A DNA stretch of 64,000 nt, taken from Neoceratodus forsteri (lineage: Eukaryota > Chordata > Ceratodontiformes > Ceratodontidae). Location: positions 53,834,001 to 53,898,000 of the forward strand of contig JADMNL010000028.1 in assembly GCA_016271365.2 (NCBI GenBank), in the 5' to 3' direction. The notes beneath the pieces were generated by a model that was not told the origin of the DNA, ran no database searches, and was given only the letters and a program-made list of their open reading frames with translations. Position 1 is the stretch's first letter, and every line of letters begins with the position of its first letter. Position numbers and translations under genes: made by a program. Below are positions 22,115 to 32,209 of the stretch, in pieces.

Positions 22115-23127
22115 GTGTCGCTCCCCAACCTCGTCACTCCACCCTGGGTTCCCCCCATGGGGGGACAGCTCCACCACTTCCTTTCCACCTTGTCCGCTAT
22201 CACCACAGACCGGTGGGTGCTGGAAGTGGTAGGAAAGGGCCTGCCTCTGGAGTTCGAGCAGGCCCCGCCCTTCCGAGTCATCGCTCCTTGGGGGGCCTCG
22301 GGTGCTGCAGCCTCGCTGTCGGCTCACTGAGCTGACATCACTCTACTCCTCGAGAAAGAGGTGATCAGAGTGGTGGCGGACCCTCCCTCAGACCCAGGGT
22401 TTGTGTCCAGGTACTTCCTGGTCCCAAAACGGACAAGGGGCTGGCGCCCCATTCTCGACCTGCACGACCTAAACAAGTTCCTAAGTTCTCGGCCCTTCAG
22501 GATGGTCACTCTGGCTCAGATAATACCATCCCTGGAACGAGGCATGTGGTTCTGTTCTCTGGACCTACAGGACGCGTTCTTTCACGTCCCTATCCATCTG
22601 TCTCACCAGAGATTCCTTCGCTTTCGAGTGGAGGGATCCCTTTACGAGTTCCGAGCCATGCCCTTCGGCCTTTCTCTTGCTCCCAGGGTCTTCACCAAAT
22701 GCATGGCAGTGGTGACAGCATTTCTGCAGCACTGAGGGGTCCGTGTGTACCCTTACCTGGATGATTGGCTGCTAGCCTTCTCCTCCATACAGGAGGTGGA
22801 GTGGTCAGAGATCTGGCCCACCAGGTTTGCACTCAGATCAGCCTTCTCATCAACGAGGCCAAGTCAGAACTCGGACCGAAGCAGGTGATTCATTTCATCG
22901 GGGCAGAGCTTGACTCTCTTCGAGCCAGAGCACGGCTCCCGGCGGACAGGGCCAAGGTTCTTTCCTCCTTTGCCCAATCATTTCTGGTTGGGCAATCACG
23001 CCCTGCCTGGGACTTCCTGCACCTCCTGGGTCTCATGGTGGCCTGCACCAGCGTGGTCTGTTGGGCCCGCTGGCACATGCATCCCCTTCAGTGGGGACTG
23101 GCCCAGCCAGTAGTCACAGCGCTGTGA
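22115..23127 (+). pseudogene. DIRS 2 reverse transcriptase
   Basis: The frame has GGQLHHFLSTLSAITTDRW, SRYFLVPKRTRGWRPILDL, CSLDLQDAFFHVPI, the catalytic PYLDDWLLA and, after a frameshift near 22,790, FIGAELDSLRARARLP. In-frame TGA codons lie at 22,328-22,330 and 22,733-22,735, the second just before the catalytic box. Both could be CGA-to-TGA changes. RT motifs are otherwise conserved. Confidence 0.88.
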
Positions 23128-23131
23128 TCCA

Positions 23132-25000
23132 TTGGACCAGCTAGTGACGGTGACCCAGGAGATGTGGAATGCTCTCCAGTGGTGGACCATTCCAGCCCGT
23201 TTGCAGGAGGGCATCCCATTTGTCCACCCCGAGCAGACAGTCTCTCTATCAACCGATGCCTCTCTGATGGGTTGGGGTGCCCATCTGGGGGAGCACAGAG
23301 TGCACAGCCTCTGGTCACCTCGGGAGTCCCGATGCCATATCAACGTGCTGGAGCTTCAGGCAGTTTGTCTAGCCCTCACCGCCTTTGCTCCGTTTCTACG
23401 GGGTCAAGTGGTTCAGGTCCAGACGGACAATACCACGACCATGTACTACCTAAACCGCCAGGGCAGGACGTGCTCCATGCCTCTGTGCAAGGAAGCTCTC
23501 CACGTTTGGTCACTCCTGCACAGCCTGGAGGCGGATCTCCTAGCCATCCATGTGGCAGGAGCCTCCAACACTGTCGCCGATGCCCTAAGCCGGATAGGGG
23601 CTGTGTCCCACGAGTGGTCTCTCCTGCCGGAGGTAGTACAAGATCTGTTCTCCCACTGGGGCACATCTCAGGTGGACCTGTTTGCCTCCAGGGAGAATGC
23701 GAAGCTGAGGCTGTTTCATGCCCCCCCAGCACAGTTCACTGCAGGGGGATGCCTTCTCGAGGCTGTGGACCCCGGGCCTCTTCTACGCCTTTCCCCCATT
23801 TCCCTTGATCCACAAGGTGCTTCTCAAGTTGAGGAGGGACAAGGCACAGGTGATTCTGGTAGCCCCAGACTGGCCCCGCCAATGCTGGTATCCAGATCTC
23901 CTCAGCCTCAGCTCCAGGCTCCCGAGGCAGCTTCCAGCTCGCCCGGACCTGTTATCAGTCAATCAGGGGAAGGTGTTCCATCCGGATCTTCAATCCCTGC
24001 ACCTGACAGCCTGGTTCCTGAGCAGCTAGAGTTCCAGGTCTTGGGTCTTTCTGACAAGGTCCTCAATGTAGTTGAGGCATCCCGTAAGGAGTCGACCAGA
24101 AAATGCTATGCCTTCAAATGGAAGAGATTCTCCATTTGGTGTCAGGACAAGGCCTGGACCCTTCCTCCTGTTTCTTGGCAAGCATCTTGGACTACCTATG
24201 GTCCTTTCTCAGCAAGACTTAGGTCGACAACCCTAAAGGTGCACATGACAGCCATCTCTGCTTACCAGGCATGGGCCGGGAAGCAGTCGGTGGCCCAGGA
24301 GAAGGTAGTCAGGCGCTTTTTCAAAGGCCTGGATCACATATCCCCTCCGGTGCATGAACCTCCACCTCCGTGGGATCTACTGCTGGTATTGGCAAGGCTC
24401 ATGGGCAAGCCATTCGAACCAATGCACAGGTGTGACAACTCTCACCTGTCGTGGAAGACCATCTTCTTGGTGGCTATCACGTCAGCCAGAAGGATGGGAC
24501 AGCTACAGGTGCTTTCCATAGAGTTTCCTTACCTGGTCTTTCACAGGGACAAGGTTGTCCTGTGCCCCCTCCTGAAATTCCTTCCAAAGGTGGTGTCAGA
24601 GTTTCACCTTAACCAGGTGTTGACTCTGCCGGTGTTCTACCCCAATCACATCTCGGAGGCCCAGATAGGGCTCCATACCTGGACCCCAGAAGGGCTCACT
24701 ATAAGGAGTGCATGGCTGAAGTTCGGGGAGAGGTTCAGCCAGCTGTTTGTCACCTACACTGAAGCCGCACCTGGCAGACCTGCAGCCAAGCGGACGATAA
24801 GCAGGTGGGTCACCTCCTGCATAGATCTCTGCTATAGGTTGGCGGGCATGGAGCCTCCCAGAGGGATAAGAGCTCATTCTACCCACCATACCGCTGCATC
24901 GGTAGCTGCTTCCAGGGATGTTCCTATCCAGGATATCTGCAGGGCTGCTACCTGGAAGTCGGCACATACCTTTATAACCCCACTACCACATCGACCTTGA
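23132..25000 (+). pseudogene. DIRS 2 RNase H plus tyrosine recombinase in one 622-codon frame
   Basis: This is the longest open frame in the window. Residues 1-200 are RNase H (STDASLMGWGAHLG, VQTDNTTTMYYLNRQG, IHVAGASNTVADALSR). Residues 300-620 are the recombinase: RKCYAFKWKRFSIWC, AISAYQAWAG, ITSARRMGQLQVLS with the first Arg, then RAHSTHHTAAS and ICRAATWKSAHTF. The region between (about 23,745-24,030) is out of frame; the conserved RNase H-to-recombinase linker lies in the frame of 23,718-24,029. The apparent fusion therefore comes from one shift in a G-run near 23,747 plus the normal frame overlap of the two ORFs. The HxxR motif reads HSTH, and a base shift near 24,975 removes the tyrosine block, so the enzyme is dead. 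Confidence 0.85.
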
Positions 25001-25103
25001 GTCACGCTGGGATGCTGGTTTTGGGGCCCTCAGTTTCTCAGTCTCTATTTCTAAGTAGGGGGGTGTCTGATTGCCTCCCTCCTCCCGGAGAACTGCTAGA
25101 GGT

Positions 25104-25205
25104 CTGCCAGAAAGTGTGGATGAACAACATATCCATGTCCCTAGAAATACAGGTTACTCACCTGTAACAGGAGTTCTAGGAATGGTATATGTTGTTCATC
25201 CACAC
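25104..25205 (+). repeat. DIRS 2 internal complementary region
   Basis: 25,141-25,205 is the inverse complement of the right end (25,358-25,426) with few differences. 25,104-25,140 should be the complement of the lost left end. Confidence 0.88.
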
Positions 25206-25357
25206 GACCCACCCAACCTCCCTGGCTTTGATGCACAACCTGGCTTCCAGTGGGCTAGATCTGGCGTCATGGGGCGGAGCCGAGAGTTTTGCTGCCCGGG
25301 TGGGTGGGGGGAGCCGGCTTGAGGACCTTCCAGCAGGGTTTGGAGTGGCAGTGATAC

Positions 25358-25426
25358 CTGCCAGAAAGTGTAGATGAACAACTTATACCATTCCTAGAAC
25401 TCCTGTTACAGGTGAGTAACCTGTAT
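25358..25426 (+). repeat. DIRS 2 right terminal repeat/extension
   Basis: It begins 'ctgccagaaagtgtagatga'. Its complement is found in the ICR upstream. The element ends near 25,426. Confidence 0.8.
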
Positions 25427-25811
25427 ATATGTAATAACACACTGAGGCTATGCAAGGTGTTCTACTGACTCGGTTTATGAGAACCGAAAGATAAGGTTTA
25501 CAGTGGCTAAAACAAATGGTGTGGCTATATGTGTATGTCAGCAGAATTCCTTGGTGCTCTCTCTGGCTCATGTTTGTAGTAGAGCAAGATTAGATTTTTT
25601 GTTAAATCTGCTTTTTACCCCTGGCTGATCAGCCTGTCTCCAATTACATTTTGGCCCTATGGGATTCACGACCCACATCAGGGACATCACCACCCAAGCT
25701 GTTGAGCTGGGCTATAGCATTCAAGTCGTCACCTTGCTGGGGACCCCAATGTGGCGTGACCTTAGAATGGCTATTTTGTGCCTGATCTGCCCCATGAGCA
25801 ACTCTGGTTTG
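25427..25811. other. Unassigned DNA between DIRS 2 and a CR1 fragment
   Basis: About 385 bp without a recognisable motif. Confidence 0.4.
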
Positions 25812-26840
25812 ATGCATTTGACACAGTCCTGCACAAAAGATTAGTAAACAAATTAGCCAGCCTGGGAGTGGATCCCAGGTGGTAGCCTGGTAAAACACTG
25901 GCTGGACAACAGGACACAGTGGGTAATAGTAAATGGGGTCCACAGTGAAGAAAGGAGGATTACTAGGAGGGTACCGCAGGGTTCAGTACTGGGGCCAGTC
26001 CTTTTTAATGTCTTTATAAGTGACATTGCAGAGGGACTGGAGGGGAATGTATGTCTCTTTGCAGATGACATAAAGATCTGCAACAGGTTTGATATGCAAG
26101 GTGGGGTGGAAAGGATGAAAAGGGACTTGGTAAGGCTGGAGGAATGGTCAGATGTATGGCAGCTTAGATTCAACAGAAAGAAGTGCAAAGTAATGCGCCT
26201 GGGAAACACAAACCCATGGCATGAGTACACAATGGGGGGTAAGATACTGACAAAAATAGAAAGGGACCTGGGGGTAGTCATATCAGACGACCTAAAGATG
26301 GGCCAGCAATGTGAGAAGATAGTAAGGAGGGCTGAGGGAATACTGGGATGCATAGGGATAGGCATCACCAGTAGAAAACAGGAAGTTGTTGGCCCTCTGT
26401 ACAGACAGTTGGTAAGACCACATGTGGAGTACCGTGTACAATTCTGGAGACCCCTTCTTCACAAAGACATAGACAGGGTGGAGGCTGTCCAGAGGAGGGC
26501 AACCAAAATGGTGCAGGGTCTGCACCAGAAGACATATAAAGAAAGGCTAAAGGAGCTTAAGATGTATAGCCTTGAGGAAAGGAGGGGGAAGGGGGGACAT
26601 GATAGAAACTTTCAAATACCTTAAGGGAATCAACAAAATCCAAGAGGGTAGCATCTTTAAAAAGATGTGCAAGAACAAGGGGGCACAATTTGAAGATAGA
26701 TGGGGGACGGCTCAAAGGTAATGTGAGGAAGTATTTCTTCTCAGAGAGGGTTGTAGATGCATGGAACAGCCTTTCTGAGCAGGTCATAGAGTCAAAACAG
26801 TGGGGGAATTCAAGAATGCATGGGACAGACATGAGACAAT
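25812..26840 (+). pseudogene. CR1 reverse transcriptase, C-terminal half
   Basis: 25,812-26,095 encodes FDTVLHKRLVNKLASLGVDP, then VPQGSVLGPVLFNVFISDI and the catalytic FADDIKICN, across a stop and a frameshift. 26,094-26,624 is a 176-residue frame with EEWSDVWQLRFNRKKCKVM, DLGVVISDDLKMGQQC and EAVQRRATKMVQGLHQK. The end of the ORF (GGRLKGNVRKYFF-like) is in another frame near 26,700. Non-functional. Confidence 0.85.
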
Positions 26841-26985
26841 TCTAGTGGGGGTAGGAGGAAGTAGGCTGTTGGTTAAATAGGATCTGCAGCTTATTTGTTA
26901 GGTGAGAAATGGGCAGACTAGGTGGGCCAAGTGGTCCTTATCTGCCGTCAAATTCTATGTTTCTATGTTTCTATCCACCTCCATC
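25812..26985 (+). mobile_element. CR1 LINE 3' fragment (plus strand)
   Basis: The 5'-truncated copy starts inside the RT domain and runs to an intact 3' end with the short terminal repeat 'tatgtttctatgtttctat'. It shows the CR1 3' UTR without interruption and serves as the reference for the LTR2 insertion site at 2,315-4,171. It lies inside the 10.1-kb insertion of U1. Confidence 0.88.
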
Positions 26986-29500
26986 CAACAGCAGATCCCA
27001 TCCATACCTCTCAAGTGTACCAGACTTTCCATGACGTGCCAGTTCAGGCCCAACAATCCACCTGTACCATACCCCGCATTCCCCATCTTGTTTCCGCCAT
27101 CACGCAGCCGTACCATGCTCAGCACTGGTGTCCCTTTGTTTGTCATCTTTTTTTTTTTAATTTTCCCAGACTCTTCACCTCGCCAATGCCTCCTAATCTC
27201 CGCTCGTCCTCCGCTCGCAGCAGTTCTGTAATGACATTGGGGGCTTGTTGGAAAGTGTCATCAGCCGACAGCCAGTGAGAGCCTGACAGACAAGTGGTGA
27301 CCCAATGCAGAGAGAGAGAGAGAGAACATAGCCCACCCGCCACACAAACCAATTGTAGTGCTGCTCTCTGTGCCGTTTGTTAAGTCCCCCTATCCCCATC
27401 AGGTCTGCCACCCGGCTATTAAAGCAGCTTGCTGCTCAGAGAACCATATCATCGGGATTGATTTGTGGATAGGACCGATGCTTGATGGACCAGAAGGCAC
27501 CAATCAGAATGGAGGGCTGCACTGCCAGGAAGGAAGCCCATCGGAGGAACAATACAGACACTGCCTGAACAAGTTTCCAGAGAGTGAGCCGAGGAAGCAG
27601 AAGAACGCAGCATGCATCAGCGACAGCGGCAGCCATTGTCTGAGTCCTGGAGCCAGCAGAGAACCCTCATCCCAGACCAAGCGACCGCCACCAACCCACC
27701 CGTGACCCGACTATGACTGTTGGACTGGAGGGTCAGTCTTTTTTTGTGCTTACTGCTTTCCTTTGTTTTAGGGACAGAGCTGCGGGGGGGTGTGTGACCA
27801 TGAGGTTCTTCTCCCATTCTCAGGATAGGGTCTGGTCCAGATTCAAGTCAGAGAAGCTCGGCGATGGCGATTCAGCTCGGGAGTGGGACAGGAGAGACTC
27901 GAGGCTGGATCGTGGGGACGGGTGAAAGAAGACCGATCATCCGGTCCTGACCTGAATTCTCCAGGACCGATCTAGATGGAGAAAGGGGATGGAACAGAAG
28001 AATGAACAGTCTCTCTTCGAGTCCTCGGATAAGTCAAGAGCACTACTGTGCTGTCAAGTTCCTTCCACTGTAAAGAGCTGCTATCATGGAAGTTGGCTTG
28101 GCTGCAGTGCTATATTGCTCTGACAAATCTGTGCTGGCACTGGCAGCATTAAGGAGCATTGTTCAGCCAGCCTGCCAGCTTAATGCCTGTTATCTGAATT
28201 CATTGGCAGGCAGTTGTCTATTGACTTGGCAAGCAGTGTGTGTATGGTGCAGCAGAGCAGACTGAGTGTGTGGGTCCTTCTGTGTGGTTTTAGGTTCGGT
28301 CTCTAGTTGGTGGGCCAATAAACATGCCACAGCCTGGTGCTCTCTTACTCAGCTGGCAGAGCAGTTAGCAGCATAAGAGCAGCAGCATCTCCACCACACT
28401 GGAAAAAGCTGACCAGAAGTGCCTGCTGGCTACTTTGTTTGTTTTTTGACTGAGATGTTCCCTTTTTTCCTCACTCTTGCCTGGCTGCTCATGCTCCTCA
28501 GCAAGCAGTAGGACAGAAGAAAAGCAGCAGCACCTCAGTGAAAGAGCGGACTGGCCAGAAGGACTACCTTCCTGCTGCTTGGCTATTGGGTATTGAGTGA
28601 GCCAACCATCCAGGCCAATTACTGGTGCATTGCTGCAGGTGTCCAAGGCTGTGCTGTGTGTGGTCTTGATGGCAACAGTCACAGTAATGGGTGAGTGGCT
28701 ATTGCAGGTGTCAGTTGAGGGGGGATCATGGCGGTGTGTATGTTAATTGTAGTACGTCCGAGCTCTATAAATCCATGTAATAATCACTCGGGTACTGTAC
28801 TCTGTTATACCCCCGTGTGCTGTGAGAAATGGTGCCTGTCTTAACAGTTGCTGGTGTGGGGATGTTTTCGGTTTTTAGATTATTGCTCAGCAGAAGTGGT
28901 GGTAAATGTTTGCTGCACCATAATTGTATGGTTTGCACCTTAGGCTAGAGCCTCCACCATGGTTGAGATACAAAAAAAAGCGAGCTGATAGACAATGTAA
29001 AGAAATAGCTATGCAAGACATTTTTAAATGCAGTATTTTGGGGTTATGTGGTTTTGGCTGGCCTGACTATTTGTTTAGGTGGCACAGTATTGGGAAGAAA
29101 GGATGGCTTGTCCACCCCCTTTTTTTCTGTTGATGGTGATACTAATTTAATAATTATGTAATATATTTCAATAAACTGTTTCAAGATGTCCTCAAATAAT
29201 AAGTGATGGTTTTTCATTCTCTAGAAGTATATTTATAGATTAAATCAATAAAATGTTAACACATATTTAGGATTTGCATCATTCTTTATGTTAATTAAGG
29301 ACACACAGACAGAACACATTTTCATGTTCTCTTTAATTTGAAACACAAACCACATGCCAAGCATACAAACACTAATTTTACTGTGGTAAAATCAGTTTTA
29401 TTCATTTTACGTGAAAACGTCACAGTGCGTGACTCTGCGCGCTGTGAAAAATCAGGCGTACCACATTTTTGCCATTTGTCACACATTTTGTAGCCCTCTG
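26986..29500. other. Unassigned 2.5-kb stretch within the U1 insertion
   Basis: I find no recognisable domain in any frame. There is an (AG)n run at 27,308-27,325. A TATA-like 'ctctataaatcc' lies near 28,763 and AT-rich sequence with AATAAA-type motifs near 29,170-29,255. This could be an unrecognised retroelement or ancient single-copy DNA. A short minus-strand frame at 29,322-29,504 has no similarity I can name. Confidence 0.35.
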
Positions 29501-31401
29501 TCACACATTGGCAAGTTGGGAGGTCGAGAGGTATGATCCCATCTAATGGAACTAGGAAATACTAATTAGATATTATGACCTTCGGCATGAAGGAGAGGGA
29601 AAAAAACCCCTTTGAAGTGGAAATCTCTGGGGATCAAAGGCCTAGGTCGCCTTCCCTGCAGGCGTGGGATAATTTGTTTAGTGACAGCTTTTCTACTGCA
29701 ACTTGGAAGCCCCAATAATTAAGATGGAATATATTCCAATCTGGAGGAAAACTCTCGCTCTATCCTTCTAACAGGAATGCCGTGGAGGGTTGTGAGATGG
29801 TAGTTCTGCAACTACCACTCCATGGCAGGAGGAGGAGAGTAATGACCACTGAGGCACTCAACCAGCCTACCAATGTAAGAAACAAACTTGGTGAACCAGA
29901 GGTGATCGTATGGAGAATGCAGTGAAGGTGCCTTGCTAGGGAACCACTAAAGCCAATGGACAACCATTATGGTGGAAACCACTAGAGCTGAAGGAAATTG
30001 CTGTAACCTCCCTTCATGGCTTAGTCATAAATTCTACAACTTGAGGTGCCGTCAGCACGGTTGATGACTGAAAGTTCACCAGGAGCGAGGACATTCCCAG
30101 CTATGGGCCAGGTGAGAAGGACCCTGTCCTAAGCTTCACATGCTCAAGCTGCAGACTAGGTGCAGAACAGACTGGTTAGCTGTAGGGAGAGCCTGCACCA
30201 GAATGGAATGGAATGGTTGGCATACCCCAGGGATTGATGAGGGGCTGAATGGGCATGAGTACTAAAAATGTGCAGGGCAAATGGCAGAGAGCATTGAACA
30301 AAGGTGGCATGAGCAAGGGTGGATCTGGATGTAGTTCAGTAAAGTAGGGTAATGCAGTGGGACAGGGTAATAATAGCTGGACCAGCACGTTGTTCAGTAA
30401 GTAACCAGGAAGTCAGACCAGCACGTAGGCTTACAAAACATAGTAGCAATGATGGGACATGAACGTAAATGGGGGCAGCAGTATGATAGTGGGGCAAGCC
30501 AGCCAGGCATTCAAAAAACTAAATTAAAGTGACAAATACTCTGATTATTTTCGGTGGTGGAGGCAGGATTTAGAACAGAAGTAATTAGCCACATGGGGCC
30601 ATGACTCCCCAAACACTTCCCAGTACCCGCCATAGGAAAAGCAAGAAAATGATGAGATGTTCAAGCAGCACATGCAGATATTAAAACTAGGTTACAGCAT
30701 CAGCAGTAGCTTAGCTGACCACAGAGTAGAAAAGCAGTGTACAAAATGGAATAGCATCAGCTATGAGGGGTAGTATTCTATAAGCATGGAGGAAGGGAAG
30801 CACAATGCTGTGAAAACATCTGTGACCACAGGGGAGAGAGATTAAGCAGGAAACATGAGCAAGCTGCATAGCAAGGTTCAGAGGAGCTTGGATTGAGAGG
30901 GAGCTTGACTCAGGTGAAAACAATTAGGAACAATTAGGCCTGTAGCATGGGAAGCAGCGCTGGCTTGTGAAAAAACACAGGTCCTGATTACAGTAGCAAT
31001 GGGAGTAACTAAAAGCAAGTAGCTGAAGCTGCAAGAACCAAATGGAAGGAGAAAACAAATAGTAGGGGCTGAGAAACAAATCTCCCCAGGAAAGAAAACA
31101 AAAACAAAACTAAGACACAAGCAGAGAGGAAACAGGGAAAGAACAACAGGAAGCACACAGCTGGAGACAAAATACTAACCAGAAGCAGAAGAACAAAACC
31201 CAGAGACCAGCAGAAAGAAGCCGCAAGGCGGGGAAGGGGGGCTCAGGGCAGGCTCCAGCCAGTTGCAGAGAGAAAATAGACAGAGCCTCCATCCGGCAAA
31301 GAAAAAGTGCTTCAGAAGGAGGCTGAGGGAACTGCTTCTATAGCTCAGGCAGTGGGAGTGGCTGGCTACTTGACCATTGAACCACTGGTGGAGCCTTCCA
31401 A
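29501..31401. other. Unassigned 1.9-kb stretch ending the U1 insertion
   Basis: No domain was recognised. The last 300 bp (31,080-31,401) are purine-rich on the plus strand. It ends at 31,401, directly before 'tcaaatgatg', where block C resumes. A matching tcaaa occurs at the left border (21,265-21,269). Confidence 0.35.
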
Positions 31402-31805
31402 TCAAATGATGCTGTGTGTCATAGTCTGTCACATTTTCTTGAATTTATAAACTGGCAAGAAAAAATCTAGAAATTTCAGTGGCTTAGGGAAGCCACCTGA
31501 CCCTGAATTAAATCTCTATAAATGCAGGGTCAGGTGCTGAATCTCATTTTCCTCCCCCCACCCCCAAAAAGAAATACGATGGGATATTTTACCTTACTTA
31601 ATCCCCCACTCCAGTTAGGGTTTAACTATTGCACTCCTCCACCCTCAGACAGATTCTTCCAACCCCAATCCACATGGAAGCACGATGGTGGGCGGGGGCA
31701 ACAGCAGCAGATGGAGCTGCAACTTCAGGGCAGGCAATCCCTTTGATCTTCAGGGACACTTACTGGACCTGCAGTCTCATCGCTATGGTGGGTGAGTAAG
31801 TAAAA
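31402..31805. other. Block C of the duplicated unit (U1, first part)
   Basis: It matches 42,597-42,995 and 50,690-51,090 (landmark 'gtctgtcacattttctt'). It breaks at about 31,805 and resumes near 35,206. Confidence 0.8.
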
Positions 31806-32200
31806 TTGATTTTGGCTGCCCCAGTGGTTCTGAGGTGCTGGACACACCACCTTGCACCGCCCTGGTGACCCATGTTCGGGAACAGGCACAGGCCACCGTG
31901 GGTCTGCAGGGGACGATGGATAGAGCATCCGATGGACTGCTGTCCATCTTCAGGGAGGGGGATACCTGTGGCGGTGCATGCCAGACCCGTAGTGGAGGCT
32001 GGGCTGACTGTACAGTGCCACAGGAATGTGGGGTGGAGCATGGCAGATGCTTGATGTGGACATGCGGGAGCATGCATGACCTCTGTCACAGGCGTCATTG
32101 CCTCAGCGCCACGGGCCAGCCCCAGATCAATTTTACTCTCACTCACCCACCCACCATAGGGATGTGACTGGAGATCCAGCATGTGTCCCTGATGATCAAA
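31745..32200. repeat. Inverted repeat, about 75-bp arms around a 310-bp loop
   Basis: 31,745-31,820 is the inverse complement of about 32,125-32,203 at high similarity (both contain gtgggtgagt / actcaccca and the 'agggacac' block). The left arm is part of block C, so the right arm looks like an inverted copy of host sequence. The intervening 310 bp has no recognised function. Confidence 0.75.
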
Positions 32201-32209
32201 GGGATACTA

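Larger units (their letters stand above)
21740..25426 (+). mobile_element. DIRS retrotransposon 2, 5'-truncated
   Basis: The copy has the RT, RNase H and recombinase order, an ICR at 25,104-25,205 and a right end at 25,358-25,426. The first half of the ICR should complement a left end, but no such sequence is present upstream, so the left terminal repeat and most of gag are missing. It is much more GC-rich than DIRS 1 and clearly a different DIRS family. Left border approximate. Confidence 0.88.

Noticed and set aside
28740..28846. Possible very short LTR (tgttaattg ... cttaaca) with a TATA-like box
   Set aside because: No target duplication, no primer-binding site and no second copy in the window.
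29322..29504. 60-codon minus-strand frame with Cys-rich stretch
   Set aside because: No similarity I can name, no neighbouring exon-like signals; too short to call.
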